Positions 26,467 to 38,155 of a stretch of DNA of 64,000 nucleotides are shown in pieces; positions within the stretch are counted from its first letter, which is position 1, and each line of letters opens with the position of its first letter. Source of the stretch: an uncultured SAR86 cluster bacterium (GTDB lineage: Bacteria > Pseudomonadota > Gammaproteobacteria > Magnimaribacterales > D2472); contig CACBPT010000002.1 of NCBI GenBank assembly GCA_902541245.1, positions 39,320 through 103,319 of the forward strand. The letters are read 5' to 3'. The notes below the pieces were generated by a model that was given only the letters and a program-made list of their open reading frames with translations, searched no databases and had not been told where the DNA came from. The position numbers and the translations under genes were made by a program.

Positions 26467-28732
26467 TTTTTTCTATCTCTTCCAGCTTGATCATTCCATT
26501 ATATCCTGTTGGCAGCACTCTACCTCGCTTTGCTCTAGAGGTAATGTACTCCTCCAGCTCTTTAATCGTCCAAGTTTTACCTCCAGTTTTTCCTTCATGA
26601 TAAATATGAAGTTTACTATCCTCAGCTAAGCAGCAAACATCCATCATAAATTCAGACTTTTCTTTGAAAGCTTTAGTTGAGATGCTGATTAATTTATTTC
26701 CCCTTCCTTTTGGCAAAACAGGCAATTCCTCAATTGGAAAAATTAACATTTTATTACTGACTTTGCCTTTATTGTCCTGCGTCGAAAAAGTTGCAGCAAC
26801 AAATTTATGATTATCATTAATTGTAACTGGAGAGATAACATTAGATCCTTCCGGAACCCTCATAAATTGCTTACCTTTTTTTTGATTAGAAATTGCATTA
26901 GATAGAGTGCTTATAAAACCAAATCCAGCAGAATTAGAAATTAATATTTTTGAATCATCTGTTCCAATTGCCACGCCTTCAAAAGTAACTCCTGATTCAG
27001 AAATAACCCGCCCAGTTATAGGCTCTCCCATGCCTCTTGCAGATGGCAAGGAGTGTGCCTGCAATGAATAAGCCTTACCGCCTGAATCAAAAAACACAGC
27101 TGTTTGATTATTTCTTCCTTTAGCAAAATGTTGTAATTTATCATCTCCTCTGTATGTAAGATTGCTTGCTTCGACATCATGTCCTTTAGCAGATCTGATC
27201 CAACCCGCCTCTGATAAAATGATTGTTACAGCTTCTGATGTAACCATTTCTTCTTCTGAGAATGCTTTAGCATCTGAAGAAGACTCAATTGGAGCATTTC
27301 TTTCATCTCCAAATTTATTTTTAATTTCTTTAAGCTCTCTTTTAATGTAAGTTTTTAACCTAGCTTTGGATTTTATAATTTTCTCAAGCTCTGCTCGTTC
27401 CTTTTCTAGCTCATACCTTTCTTCCTCAAGCTTAATTTGCTCAAGCTTTGCTAACTGTCTGAGCCGTATTTCTAAAATAGCATTGGTTTGGATCTCTGAA
27501 ATTTTAAAAATTTTCATTAATTCTTTTTTTGGATCATCACTATTTCTTATAATCTTTATCACCTTGTCAAGATCAAAATATACAATTAATAAACCCTCTA
27601 ATACATGAATTCTGTCATCTACTTGATCAAGCCTATGTTCCAATTTCCTTAAAACTGTTTGCTGTCTGAATTTCAGCCATTCTGAAACTAGATCTTTAAG
27701 TGCAAAGACTCTTGGGGAACCTTTTAAACTTATTAAATTGATGTTTACGCGGTAATTTTTTTGCAGATCGGTTGTTGCATAAAGATGATTCATAACTTCA
27801 GAGGCACTAATTCTGTTAGATTTTAATGAGATGACTAGCCTTACAGGCTCTTTATGATCTCCTTCATCCCTCAAATCAACTACCATTGGCAGTTTCTTTT
27901 TTTGCATTTGATCTGCAATTTGTTCTAGAATTTTTGATCCAGAAGCTTGATGTGGCAATGCTCTGACAATAATGTCATTACCCTCAGACTCCCAATGAGC
28001 TCTCACTTTAAAGCCACCCCTCCCAGTTTCATACATTTCTTTTAGCTCTTCTGACGAAACAATGATTGGAGCAGGATTGCTAAAATCAGGACCCTTAATA
28101 AATTTTAATAAATCTTTCGTGCTTGATTTTGGATGATCTAAAACATGAATGGCAGCATCAAGCACTTCATTTAAATTATGAGAAGGAATGTCAGTCGCCA
28201 TTCCAACAGCTATTCCAGTAGTTCCATTTAATAAAATACTTGGTATCTTTGCTGGCAATAAAGTTGGCTCCAATAAAGAACCATCAAAATTAGGTTGCCA
28301 GTCTACAGTACCTAGTTTTAACTCCGACAGAAGTAAGTCAGCAAATCCAGTAAGTTTTGATTCTGTATAACGCATTGCTGCAAAAGACTTTGGGTCATCT
28401 TGGGTACCCCAATTTCCTTGTCCATCCACAAGGGGGTATCTAAAAGAAAAATGCTGCGCCATCAAGACCATTGCCTCATAAGCAGCGCTGTCTCCATGAG
28501 GATGGAATTTGCCTATGACATCTCCAACAGTCCTTGCAGATTTTTTATATTTTGAACTTGCATTCAAACCTAATTCACTCATAGCATATAAAATTCTTCT
28601 TTGAACAGGTTTCATGCCGTCCCCAATGTGCGGCAATGCACGATCTAAAATGACATACATTGAATAGTTTAAATATGATTCCTCAGCGTAATCTTTAAGG
28701 CTTATTGAACTGAGGTTTTTATTAATGTTCAT
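26444..28732 (-). CDS. parC: DNA topoisomerase IV subunit A
   Basis: Breakage-reunion subunit that decatenates chromosomes with ParE. 762 residues. The N-terminal region has [21 protein letters not shown], the active-site tyrosine in [12 protein letters not shown], the quinolone-region [20 protein letters not shown] and the coiled-coil gate (about 375-470). The C-terminal part has the shortened ParC-type blades rather than the GyrA box, and adjacency to parE settles the assignment. It follows parE with a 2-bp gap. Confidence 0.96.
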   Translation of the reverse strand: MNINKNLSSISLKDYAEESYLNYSMYVILDRALPHIGDGMKPVQRRILYAMSELGLNASSKYKKSARTVGDVIGKFHPHGDSAAYEAMVLMAQHFSFRYPLVDGQGNWGTQDDPKSFAAMRYTESKLTGFADLLLSELKLGTVDWQPNFDGSLLEPTLLPAKIPSILLNGTTGIAVGMATDIPSHNLNEVLDAAIHVLDHPKSSTKDLLKFIKGPDFSNPAPIIVSSEELKEMYETGRGGFKVRAHWESEGNDIIVRALPHQASGSKILEQIADQMQKKKLPMVVDLRDEGDHKEPVRLVISLKSNRISASEVMNHLYATTDLQKNYRVNINLISLKGSPRVFALKDLVSEWLKFRQQTVLRKLEHRLDQVDDRIHVLEGLLIVYFDLDKVIKIIRNSDDPKKELMKIFKISEIQTNAILEIRLRQLAKLEQIKLEEERYELEKERAELEKIIKSKARLKTYIKRELKEIKNKFGDERNAPIESSSDAKAFSEEEMVTSEAVTIILSEAGWIRSAKGHDVEASNLTYRGDDKLQHFAKGRNNQTAVFFDSGGKAYSLQAHSLPSARGMGEPITGRVISESGVTFEGVAIGTDDSKILISNSAGFGFISTLSNAISNQKKGKQFMRVPEGSNVISPVTINDNHKFVAATFSTQDNKGKVSNKMLIFPIEELPVLPKGRGNKLISISTKAFKEKSEFMMDVCCLAEDSKLHIYHEGKTGGKTWTIKELEEYITSRAKRGRVLPTGYNGMIKLEEIEKTKDAAPE

Positions 28733-28734
28733 AA

Positions 28735-30624
28735 CTAAACGCTTACAATTTTGCCTCTTTTTTCAAGCCATTCTTTACGGGCTCCAGCATTCTTTTTTGA
28801 TAACAATAGATCCATCATGCTATTTACATTATCAGATGAGGTTATAGTTAACTGAACTAATCTTCTAGTTTGAGGATCCATAACTGTTTCTCGTAATTGA
28901 GATGGATTCATCTCTCCCAAACCTTTAAATCTTTGAATATCAATTTTTGGTTTGCCAGCTTTTGTTTTTAATTTTTTCACTATTGAGTCTTTCTCATCTT
29001 CGTCTAAAGCGTAAAACACTTCCTTTGCACAATCTATTCTAAATAAAGGTGGCATTGCCACAAAAATATGTCCAGCTTGAATTAATGGTTTGTAATGCCT
29101 TAAAAAAAGGGCGCACAGTAAGGTAGCAATGTGAAGGCCATCTGAATCTGCATCAGCTAAAATACATATTTTCCCATAGCGAAGTGATTCAATGTCCGAG
29201 CTACCTGGATTAACTCCGATCGCCGTAGCAATATCTTTGATTTCAGCAGATTTGATAATCTCTGTGCTCTCAAGGTCCCAAGTATTTAAAATTTTACCTC
29301 TTAAGGGCATGATTGCTTGAAATTTTCTTTCTCTAGACTGCTTAGCGGAGCCACCTGCTGAATCTCCCTCTACAAAAAATAGTTCTGTTTCAGATAAATC
29401 AGTGCTGTTACAGTCTGATAGTTTGCCTGGAAGAGCTGGACCCTGAAAAGATTTCTTTCGGTCAACAACTTTCGTTTCTTTTGTTCTAGCTTGAGCTGAA
29501 GCAATAGCTAGCTCTGCTAATTTTTCACCCTCCTCTGTATGCTGATTGAACCAAATACTTAAGATATCTTTTGTTGTAGAGTAAACAAAAGTTTGATGAT
29601 CCTTTGAATCTAATCTCTCTTTAGTTTGCCCAGCGAATTGTGGATTCGTTAATTTTGAGGAAACGACAAAAGTACTGTGCTGCACTACGTCATCAGCTGT
29701 TATCTTCAATCCTTTTGGAATTAAATTTCTAAATTCACAAAACTCTTTGACTGACTCAAGTAAGCCTGCTTTAAATCCATTCAAATGAGATCCTCCTTGT
29801 GCGGTTGGAATAAGGTTGACATAAGATTCATTCATTAGATTCTTTACAGGCTTAGTTGACCAATTCAAGACAAAGTCTAACGCGTTATCATCTCCTGATT
29901 TGCTACAAGAAATTGATTCTTCTAATAGTAGCTCAAGATCTTCAGAAGATTCTGATAAATAAGAAATGAGACCACTTTCATAATTCCATAGTATTTTTTC
30001 ATTTTTTTTCTCATCAAAATATTCAACAGTTAGGCCGGAACAGAGCACTGCTTTTGCTTTAAGTAAATGCTTAAGATTTGATTTATCAATTTTTGTTGTT
30101 TCAAAATATTGATCATCGGGAAGAAAATTTATAGCTGTTCCTGTATTCCTTGCTCCAATATCTCCAACTTTTTTAAGGTCAGAAATTTTTTCGCCACCAT
30201 TGAAATTCATCTCAAATTTATGGCCATCCCTTTTAATTTCAACAGATAATTTTTTTGACAGAGCATTAACAACTGAAACGCCAACGCCATGCAAGCCACC
30301 AGAAAAATTGTAATCCTCACCTGAAAATTTTGCACCAGCATGCAACTTGCACATAATAAGCTCAACGCCTGAAACCTTATGTTCAGGATGAATATCTACT
30401 GGCATTCCTCTTCCGTCATCAATCACTGAAATGTAACCATCCTTATGAATATTAACTTTAATCTTTGAGCAATGACCAACTAAAGCCTCGTCAATAGAAT
30501 TATCAAGAACTTCCTGTATTAAATGGTTTGGCTTAGAGGTGTCTGTATACATGCCCGGTCTTTTTCTGACCGGATCTAAGCCTGATAGAACTTCTATCGA
30601 CTCAGAATCATAGTTTTTAGCCAA
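28735..30624 (-). CDS. parE: DNA topoisomerase IV subunit B
   Basis: ATPase subunit of topoisomerase IV. 629 residues: GHKL domain with [19 protein letters not shown], the [10 protein letters not shown] motif, DDGRGMPV and [21 protein letters not shown] domain with [19 protein letters not shown] and DADSDGLHI; and the C-terminal [22 protein letters not shown]. The short insert-free TOPRIM region fits ParE rather than GyrB. Its upstream gap (30625-30822) is shared with the divergent tolC homologue. Confidence 0.96.
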   Translation of the reverse strand: MAKNYDSESIEVLSGLDPVRKRPGMYTDTSKPNHLIQEVLDNSIDEALVGHCSKIKVNIHKDGYISVIDDGRGMPVDIHPEHKVSGVELIMCKLHAGAKFSGEDYNFSGGLHGVGVSVVNALSKKLSVEIKRDGHKFEMNFNGGEKISDLKKVGDIGARNTGTAINFLPDDQYFETTKIDKSNLKHLLKAKAVLCSGLTVEYFDEKKNEKILWNYESGLISYLSESSEDLELLLEESISCSKSGDDNALDFVLNWSTKPVKNLMNESYVNLIPTAQGGSHLNGFKAGLLESVKEFCEFRNLIPKGLKITADDVVQHSTFVVSSKLTNPQFAGQTKERLDSKDHQTFVYSTTKDILSIWFNQHTEEGEKLAELAIASAQARTKETKVVDRKKSFQGPALPGKLSDCNSTDLSETELFFVEGDSAGGSAKQSRERKFQAIMPLRGKILNTWDLESTEIIKSAEIKDIATAIGVNPGSSDIESLRYGKICILADADSDGLHIATLLCALFLRHYKPLIQAGHIFVAMPPLFRIDCAKEVFYALDEDEKDSIVKKLKTKAGKPKIDIQRFKGLGEMNPSQLRETVMDPQTRRLVQLTITSSDNVNSMMDLLLSKKNAGARKEWLEKRGKIVSV

Positions 30625-30750
30625 TTTTGTTTCCTAATGCTTTTAAACTTTCAACTAATATTCTACTCTAAGTAAATTAAAAGAATTGTATAAATTAATA
30701 GATTTTAGGAGATTTATTTACAATAGATTAAAATAATAACTACAGTATTT

Positions 30751-30774
30751 ATATGTAAAGTTAACTTGACATAT
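30751..30774. promoter_or_regulatory. 24-bp near-perfect palindrome, candidate operator before tolC
   Basis: ATATGTAAAGTT / AACTTGACATAT: twelve-base half sites with one mismatched pair, centred on GTTAAC. It covers the candidate -35 of the tolC homologue and lies 127 bp upstream of parE on the other strand. Length and symmetry are those of a dimeric helix-turn-helix regulator site (for example TetR or MarR type). No such regulator is encoded nearby. Confidence 0.6.
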
Positions 30775-30795
30775 ACACTGCATTTAAGTTCTAAT
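30766..30795 (+). promoter_or_regulatory. Sigma-70 type promoter for the tolC homologue
   Basis: TTGACA (30766-30771), 18-bp spacer, TCTAAT (30790-30795, five of six consensus bases); start codon 27 bp further on. The -35 lies inside the palindrome at 30751-30774, so a bound repressor would exclude RNA polymerase. Confidence 0.55.
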
Positions 30796-30822
30796 GTGAG
30801 CGCTGTAAACATTAAATAAACT

Positions 30823-32154
30823 ATGATTAAATATATATTGATTGCAATCCTTCTTTGTCAGAGTGAGAGCAGCTTAGCTGATAGTCTTTTAGATATATAT
30901 AATGATGCCTTAGAAAATGACCCTCAATATAAATCTGCAGAATTTTCATATTTATCTGGCAAGGAAATTAAAGTTCAAGGTAGAGCTGGTTTACTTCCAA
31001 ATATTTCAATTAGCGCTCAAACTAATTGGAACGAATACTACCAAAATGGAAACCTTCAAAATGAATATAATAATTTCAATACTTCTGCTCGTTTAACTCA
31101 ACCATTAATCCGACTTGATACATGGTTTAAATATCGCCAATCCAAATTTCTTACAGATGCCGCAGAGGCCGATTTTGCATATTCACAGCAAGCACTAATA
31201 GTCAGAACAGCAGAACTTTATTTTAATGTTTTAAGAGCTATTGATAATTTGAGTGCTGCTAAGTCAGAAGAAAAAGCAATAAAAAAACAATTAGATCAAA
31301 TAAGGCAGAGGTATGAAGTAGGACTCTCCGCAGTAACAGAAGTTCAAGAAGCTCAGTTAGCATTTGATCTTAGCCTTGCTGCAAGAATAAGAATTGAAGG
31401 AGAAGTTTATACAACAAAAGAGTCTTTAAACGCATTGGTTGGAAGAGAAATAATTTCTATTGATGGCCTTATTAATGACTTAAATGTTTCTAATCCAATC
31501 CCTGCGTCAAAAGAAGAATGGGCAAGAAAGGCTGTAAAAAATAATTTTAGGCTACAAGCTGCAAATCTAAGAAAGTTTGCATCAAAAAATAATGCTAGAA
31601 GCGTAGCATCTAACCATTTACCAAAAGTTGACATCGTAGGAACTCAGTCAGAGTCAGAAACTAATCAATATTCTTTTGACGGGCTCAACACTGGGGGTGC
31701 TTTTAACATCACAGTCCCAGATGAAACTCAGCGTGATACCTATAGTCTGCAACTTTCAATGCCAATTTTTCAAGGTGGAGCTGTATTATCAAGAACTAAA
31801 CAGGCATATGCAGAGTCAAATAAGTCATCTGAAGATGCCCTATTTACGGAAAGAAGTGTCATTCAAGATGTTAGAAGTCAGTACTCAAACGTTATTACAT
31901 TGGTGGCAAATCTAAGAGCACAAAAACAAGCAGTAGTCTCAGCTTCAAGTGCCCTAGAGGCAACAAGGGTTGGATATGAAGTTGGTACCAGAAATATTGT
32001 TGATTTGCTCCAAGCAGAAAAAAACTTATATAGTGCTGAACGAAATCTTTCAAATGCAAAATATGATTATTTAATTACAACTCTTCGCTTGCATTTAGCT
32101 GCTGGGACTCTTGCTCCTGAAAATTTAGTTGAGATTAATAACTTACTTGGCTAG
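30823..32154 (+). CDS. tolC: TolC family outer-membrane efflux protein
   Basis: Trimeric outer-membrane channel for drug efflux and type I secretion. 443 residues: signal peptide MIKYILIAILLCQSESSLADS, then two repeats of the OEP fold. The first opens with LLDIYNDALENDPQYKSAEF and QGRAGLLPNISIS; the second contains LPKVDIVGTQSES, LSMPIFQGGAVLSRTKQAY and the closing YEVGTRNIVDLLQAEKNLYSAERNLSNAKYDY-type helix (ends around 425). No inner-membrane pump or adaptor gene is adjacent, which is usual for a shared TolC. The mutM gene starts 5 bp later. Confidence 0.93.
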   Translation: MIKYILIAILLCQSESSLADSLLDIYNDALENDPQYKSAEFSYLSGKEIKVQGRAGLLPNISISAQTNWNEYYQNGNLQNEYNNFNTSARLTQPLIRLDTWFKYRQSKFLTDAAEADFAYSQQALIVRTAELYFNVLRAIDNLSAAKSEEKAIKKQLDQIRQRYEVGLSAVTEVQEAQLAFDLSLAARIRIEGEVYTTKESLNALVGREIISIDGLINDLNVSNPIPASKEEWARKAVKNNFRLQAANLRKFASKNNARSVASNHLPKVDIVGTQSESETNQYSFDGLNTGGAFNITVPDETQRDTYSLQLSMPIFQGGAVLSRTKQAYAESNKSSEDALFTERSVIQDVRSQYSNVITLVANLRAQKQAVVSASSALEATRVGYEVGTRNIVDLLQAEKNLYSAERNLSNAKYDYLITTLRLHLAAGTLAPENLVEINNLLG

Positions 32155-32159
32155 CAGAT

Positions 32160-32972
32160 ATGCCTGAATTGCCGGAGGTTGAAACCTCAGTTCAAGCGAT
32201 TCAAAAATTTAAAAAACAAAATATTGAATCCATAGAGATTTTTAATCCTAATTTAAGGTGGAGAGTAGACTCGCAAGACTTTCAGAAGCTTCATGGTAAA
32301 AAAGTATTAAATATCACCAGAAGAGCTAAATACATAATGATAAATTTTGGTGAATTCGACATCTTGATTCATTTAGGTATGACTGGAACTCTTAGAATTA
32401 CTGATAAATACTCAAATCTTTACAAGAAGCACGATCATGTTGAGCTAATCTTCGAAACTGAAAAAATAATTTTTAATGATCCTAGAAGATTTGGTTCTTT
32501 TCATTTTATTTCAAATCTTGAAAATCATTTCTTATTAAATAGCCTTGGGCCTGAACCACTATCTAAACAATTTGATGGTGCATATCTATTTAATAAGATT
32601 AAGAAATCTAAATCGCCAATAAAGAATGCTTTAATGAATCAAAAAAATGTCGTTGGTATTGGTAATATTTATGCAAACGAAATATTATTTGATGCAAAAA
32701 TTCGACCGACACGAAAATGCAAAACTCTTACAAAAAAAGAAAACATGCAAATTGTAGAATCAACAAAAAAAATTTTGAAACTTGCCATAAAAGCTGGCGG
32801 AACAACTCTTCAAGATTTCTATCAGCCAGATGGCAATAAAGGGTACTTTAAAATTGATTTAATGGTCTATGATCGGGCTGGCAAATATTGCTTATTTTGT
32901 AAAAAGGAAATTATAGCAAGGATCATTCAAGCACAAAGAGCAACGTTTTTTTGTAAAAAGTGCCAAGGTTAA
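32160..32972 (+). CDS. mutM: Formamidopyrimidine-DNA glycosylase (Fpg)
   Basis: Bifunctional base-excision enzyme removing 8-oxoguanine and formamidopyrimidines. 270 residues beginning MPELPEVET, with catalytic P1 and E2 after Met removal, the helix-two-turn-helix segment QKNVVGIGNIYANEILF and the C-terminal zinc finger C-L-F-C ... QRATFFCKKCQ with all four cysteines. It lies 5 bp after the tolC homologue and overlaps coaD by 4 bp; the mutM-coaD neighbourhood is seen in other proteobacteria. Confidence 0.97.
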   Translation: MPELPEVETSVQAIQKFKKQNIESIEIFNPNLRWRVDSQDFQKLHGKKVLNITRRAKYIMINFGEFDILIHLGMTGTLRITDKYSNLYKKHDHVELIFETEKIIFNDPRRFGSFHFISNLENHFLLNSLGPEPLSKQFDGAYLFNKIKKSKSPIKNALMNQKNVVGIGNIYANEILFDAKIRPTRKCKTLTKKENMQIVESTKKILKLAIKAGGTTLQDFYQPDGNKGYFKIDLMVYDRAGKYCLFCKKEIIARIIQAQRATFFCKKCQG

Positions 32973-33451
32973 TTAGCAATCTTGTTATTCAAGGCAGTTT
33001 TGACATTTTCAGGAACAAATCTTGAAACATCGCCTCCAAAAGTAGCTATTTCTTTAACCAAACTAGATGAAACATATATCAAGGTATCCTTGGGAGTAAA
33101 AAATATGCTCTCAATATCTGGAGCCAAACTTCTATTCATTGTTGCTAATTGAAACTCATATTCAAAATCTGCAACAGCCCTTAGACCTCTGATAATTGCA
33201 ATCGCATTATTGTCTCTTGCCAAATCAACAGTTAGCTGTTTTGAGTAGCCTATAACCTCAATTTTAAGATTGTCTTTAAAGATATCTGAAATAAGCTCTA
33301 TTCTCTCGTCCACAGAAAACAATGGATTCTTTGATTGACTTTCGGCAACACCAAGTATGACTTTGTCAAAAAGGCTAGCAGCTCTCTCTACAATATCAAT
33401 ATGCCCAAATGTAATTGGATCAAATGAGCCTGGATAAATTGCTGTTTTCAT
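32969..33451 (-). CDS. coaD: Phosphopantetheine adenylyltransferase
   Basis: Penultimate step of coenzyme A synthesis. 160 residues with the nucleotidyltransferase motif PGSFDPITFGHIDIVERA, RGLRAVADFEYEFQLATMNR, and the SSSLVKEIATFGGDVSRFVP C-terminal loop. Together with the type II pantothenate kinase at 55255-56076 it gives two CoA steps in the window. Convergent with mutM. Confidence 0.97.
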   Translation of the reverse strand: MKTAIYPGSFDPITFGHIDIVERAASLFDKVILGVAESQSKNPLFSVDERIELISDIFKDNLKIEVIGYSKQLTVDLARDNNAIAIIRGLRAVADFEYEFQLATMNRSLAPDIESIFFTPKDTLIYVSSSLVKEIATFGGDVSRFVPENVKTALNNKIAN

Positions 33452-33515
33452 TATCGAATGATACTAAACATTTTTAATTCATCAAAATATACGATGATTA
33501 TGTAAAATAATTCTT

Positions 33516-33692
33516 ATGAATAAAAAAAAGGTAACATCTATTCACAAGTCCAGATCAGAAAAAAAAGATATGCCAAGTGCAGTAGATGATGCTGCCGATG
33601 TAATGTCAAAATATGACAAAATAAATATCAAAAAAAGGGATGAAAAATATAACTTTAAAGAGATTAATTACGAAAAGCCTCCGCATCATTGA
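33516..33692 (+). CDS. Hypothetical 58-aa basic protein
   Basis: Open frame of 58 codons from ATG at 33516 to TGA at 33692, in the gap between coaD and the membrane-protein gene. The product starts MNKKKVTSIHKSRSEKKD, is Lys-rich, has a short acidic-aliphatic middle (SAVDDAADVMSKYDK) and ends NYEKPPHH. No signal peptide or membrane segment. The residue mix looks protein-like rather than random, and it fills an otherwise empty gap in a compact genome. No family is recognised and no strong ribosome-binding site is seen, so it may be spurious. Confidence 0.4.
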   Translation: MNKKKVTSIHKSRSEKKDMPSAVDDAADVMSKYDKINIKKRDEKYNFKEINYEKPPHH

Positions 33693-33748
33693 CTGAACAA
33701 AAAAAAATAGCCTTATTTGTGAATATTGAATTAATGCTTAGGTGAAAA

Positions 33749-34141
33749 TCAAGCCTCTTTATTTGGGTCCCATATAACTAAATTCTTTCTTTTCAGTCTA
33801 TTGGCGACTAGCTTGTATCTGGACTGTTCCTCGCGCCATTCTTTTATCCAATTCTCACCATCTCTTTCGGCATCTACAAATATTGCATTGGTGAAGGCAA
33901 TTGGAATGATAATTCCAACATGAACCAATATGCTTGTAAGAATGTCATACCCGAGGAATCCTAACCAAAAAATTGCGATAAATCCAAAGGCTGCACTCCA
34001 TATAGAAAATAGAACCAACATAAAATAGGTTTGAAGGCTTGGTTCAACATGCTTCAAAGGATTATATCTAACATCCATAATAGATCTCCACGTATCTACT
34101 ATGAACATTATTACTCTTCTAAATAAACTAGGTTTTTCCAA
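33749..34141 (-). CDS. Two-helix membrane protein downstream of katG
   Basis: Function unknown. 130 residues: a basic N-terminus, two strong membrane helices (about 38-60 and 67-90, TYFMLVLFSIWSAAFGFIAIF and ILTSILVHVGIIIPIAF) and a charged Trp/Arg-rich C-terminal tail (AERDGENWIKEWREEQSRY). It lies 34 bp downstream of katG on the same strand, so it may be co-transcribed with the peroxidase, or it may have its own role. Reminiscent of short 2TM-type proteins, but no family is claimed. Confidence 0.6.
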   Translation of the reverse strand: MEKPSLFRRVIMFIVDTWRSIMDVRYNPLKHVEPSLQTYFMLVLFSIWSAAFGFIAIFWLGFLGYDILTSILVHVGIIIPIAFTNAIFVDAERDGENWIKEWREEQSRYKLVANRLKRKNLVIWDPNKEA

Positions 34142-34161
34142 TTTTGATTGTTCTTTAAATT

Positions 34162-36308
<2,147 letters not shown>

Positions 36309-36336
36309 TTATACTCACTCCAATGTTTTAATTTTT

Positions 36337-36351
36337 ATAGCATTAAGCTGT
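36337..36351. promoter_or_regulatory. Candidate OxyR half-site between katG and oxyR
   Basis: ATAGCATTAAGCTGT resembles the published OxyR element ATAGntnnnanCTAT with mismatches at one inner T and the penultimate A. It is 29 bp upstream of katG. A second half-site is not clear, so this is only a candidate. Confidence 0.35.
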
Positions 36352-36445
36352 GGTTATTAAATACATTACTAAATTTTTATGTATTGGTAAATATATAAAA
36401 AAAGAATGTTATATTCGATTTAATAAATGATAAAATTAATCTATT

Positions 36446-37342
36446 ATGATGACTTTAAAGCAAATTGATTATGCCCTAGCGGTTGCAAAAAACCTTCATT
36501 TTAAAAAAGCAGCCGATGCGTGTTTTATATCTCCCTCAACATTAAGTAATGCAATTACAGAATTAGAAACACAACTTGGTGTAAAAATATTTGAGAGGGA
36601 CAATAAAAAAGTTATTGTTACAAGCCTCGGACAAGAAATTTTAAAGAAGGCTCAGCAAATTAAATTAGATGTCCAAGATATTAAAGAATTAGCAAAACAA
36701 AATTCGCAAGCTCTTAATCATCCAATTTCTTTAGGCATTATTCCAACAGTTAGCCCATATTTTCTGCCCTTAATTCTGCCAACAATACAAAAGGAATTTC
36801 CAAATTTAACTCTTAGAATTGAAGAACTTCAATCACAATTTCTTGTAAAAAAACTTAAAGAAGGAGAGCTTGATATGGCTATACTTGCATTACCATATGA
36901 CCTAAAGGGATTAATAAGCCTTAAGTTTTGGGAAGAAGATTTTTATTTAGTTTCACACAAAAAAAATAAAAATGCTGCAGAAACAGAGATAAAAGCTAAT
37001 CAACTAGATCAATCAAAATTAATGCTTCTCGATGATGGCCATTGTCTTAAAGATCATATTTTAGATGCATGTAATATAGCGAGTGCTTCAAAGCATTCCC
37101 TTAAAGCTTCAAGTTTATTAACCCTTATTCAATTAGTTAAAGGGCAGATGGGAAGTACACTTGTGCCACAAATGGCTTTGAAAGAGTTAGTAGGCTCAAG
37201 AAAAGAATTATCAATCTCACACTTAAATGAACCAGGACCACATAGGGAAATAGCACTTATTGTTAGAGAAAATTATGCAGGTATTGAAAGTGCAATGTTA
37301 CTATTAGATTTTTTTAAGAGATCTCTTAAAAAAATCTCTTAA
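36446..37342 (+). CDS. oxyR: Hydrogen-peroxide-sensing regulator OxyR (LysR family)
   Basis: LysR-type activator that switches on katG and other antioxidant genes when two cysteines form a disulfide. 298 residues. N-terminal winged helix (about 1-60: LAVAKNLHFKKAADACFISPSTLS). The regulatory domain contains LLDDGHCLKDHILDACN: C200 and C209 have the same CX8C spacing and context as C199/C208 of E. coli OxyR. The start may be the first or second ATG. Position opposite katG supports the call. The 3' end overlaps the next, convergent gene by 4 bp. Confidence 0.95.
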   Translation: MMTLKQIDYALAVAKNLHFKKAADACFISPSTLSNAITELETQLGVKIFERDNKKVIVTSLGQEILKKAQQIKLDVQDIKELAKQNSQALNHPISLGIIPTVSPYFLPLILPTIQKEFPNLTLRIEELQSQFLVKKLKEGELDMAILALPYDLKGLISLKFWEEDFYLVSHKKNKNAAETEIKANQLDQSKLMLLDDGHCLKDHILDACNIASASKHSLKASSLLTLIQLVKGQMGSTLVPQMALKELVGSRKELSISHLNEPGPHREIALIVRENYAGIESAMLLLDFFKRSLKKIS

Positions 37343-37629
37343 TGTTCCATGATTAATGGTCCAGACGCAGGATCGGTGACACCTAGTTCCTCAGAAATTT
37401 CCTCCAACATATGCCTTATGGTATCTAAAAAGCCAATCATATCTGGCATGGCTTTATCCATGGAATCCTTAGAATCCCATAAGCCCATACTACAAAATTT
37501 GTTATCGTCAATTTGAACTAATTTCGCTGATATTTGACCATCATTTAAATTAGCCTCTTCAAAAGTTTTCAAAAAATCTTCTCTAAATTCTGGTTTTACG
37601 TGGAATTTTACAATATTCATATGTGACAT
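37339..37629 (-). CDS. Small ABM-like dimeric alpha/beta-barrel protein
   Basis: 96 residues, probably cytoplasmic. The opening MNIVKFHVKPEFREDFLKTFEEA is the pattern of the antibiotic-biosynthesis-monooxygenase-like ferredoxin fold, and the later GLWDSKDSMDKAMPDMIGFLDTIRHML helix fits too. The gene precedes the SnoaL- and LLM-type genes' ends by 88 bp on the same strand. A cofactor-free oxygenase or binding role is only suggested by fold. Confidence 0.6.
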   Translation of the reverse strand: MSHMNIVKFHVKPEFREDFLKTFEEANLNDGQISAKLVQIDDNKFCSMGLWDSKDSMDKAMPDMIGFLDTIRHMLEEISEELGVTDPASGPLIMEH

Positions 37630-37679
37630 AAGTTTCTCCGAAATTATTTTATATTTTTTTCTAATTTTACATAAACTGG

Positions 37680-37701
37680 CTTGATTGAATGCTCAATCAA
37701 G
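37680..37701. terminator. 9-bp perfect hairpin, candidate terminator
   Basis: CTTGATTGA / TCAATCAAG with a four-base loop (ATGC), 17 bp beyond the stop of the SnoaL-like gene on the minus strand. The stem is strong but the following sequence has no clean U-run, so it is a hairpin of uncertain termination strength. Confidence 0.45.
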
Positions 37702-37717
37702 AGCACTAATCAAACTA

Positions 37718-38155
37718 TTATTTTAATTCATCCAATTCAACAGTTTTTTGCCATTGAAGCTTAAAATCTCTGGAGATAAATTTAGCTTTACTATCTCGGA
37801 CCTCAATAACATCTGAATAAATGATTCCCATATCTAATTTATGGAGACTTCCTTCATTATCAAATATGTGACTGGCAATACAATAGGTATCTCCTTTATA
37901 AGTATTTTCTTGCCACTCTCCATTAACATTCATTATTTGATGCATGGTACTTTTATAATTTTCTAATTGTTGCATTGCAGCTATAAAATTCTTTAAGCCA
38001 TTAATCTCATAGTGACCATACATAGAAAATTCGTCCCACATAATAGAACCTAAGGATGAAAATTGTCTTTTATCAATATAAGATGCATACAAATTAGACA
38101 ATTTTGTGGGCACCATAACGACAGAAGTTTTAGATGTTATAACTCTATTTTCCAC
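37718..38155 (-). CDS. SnoaL/NTF2-like domain protein
   Basis: 145 residues. The pattern of an early helical stretch LSNLYASYIDKRQFSSLGSIMWDEFSMYGHYEI, then GLKNFIAAMQQLENYKSTMHQIMN and strands WQENTYKGDTYCIASHIF is that of SnoaL-like (NTF2-fold) proteins, which include cyclases, dehydratases and isomerases. It overlaps the LLM oxidoreductase gene by 11 bp, so the two probably act on related compounds. The substrate is unknown. Confidence 0.7.
   Translation of the reverse strand: MENRVITSKTSVVMVPTKLSNLYASYIDKRQFSSLGSIMWDEFSMYGHYEINGLKNFIAAMQQLENYKSTMHQIMNVNGEWQENTYKGDTYCIASHIFDNEGSLHKLDMGIIYSDVIEVRDSKAKFISRDFKLQWQKTVELDELK

Noticed and set aside
27162-27608. Ser-rich plus-strand ORFs over parC
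   Set aside because: Low-complexity antisense shadows of the coiled-coil region of parC.
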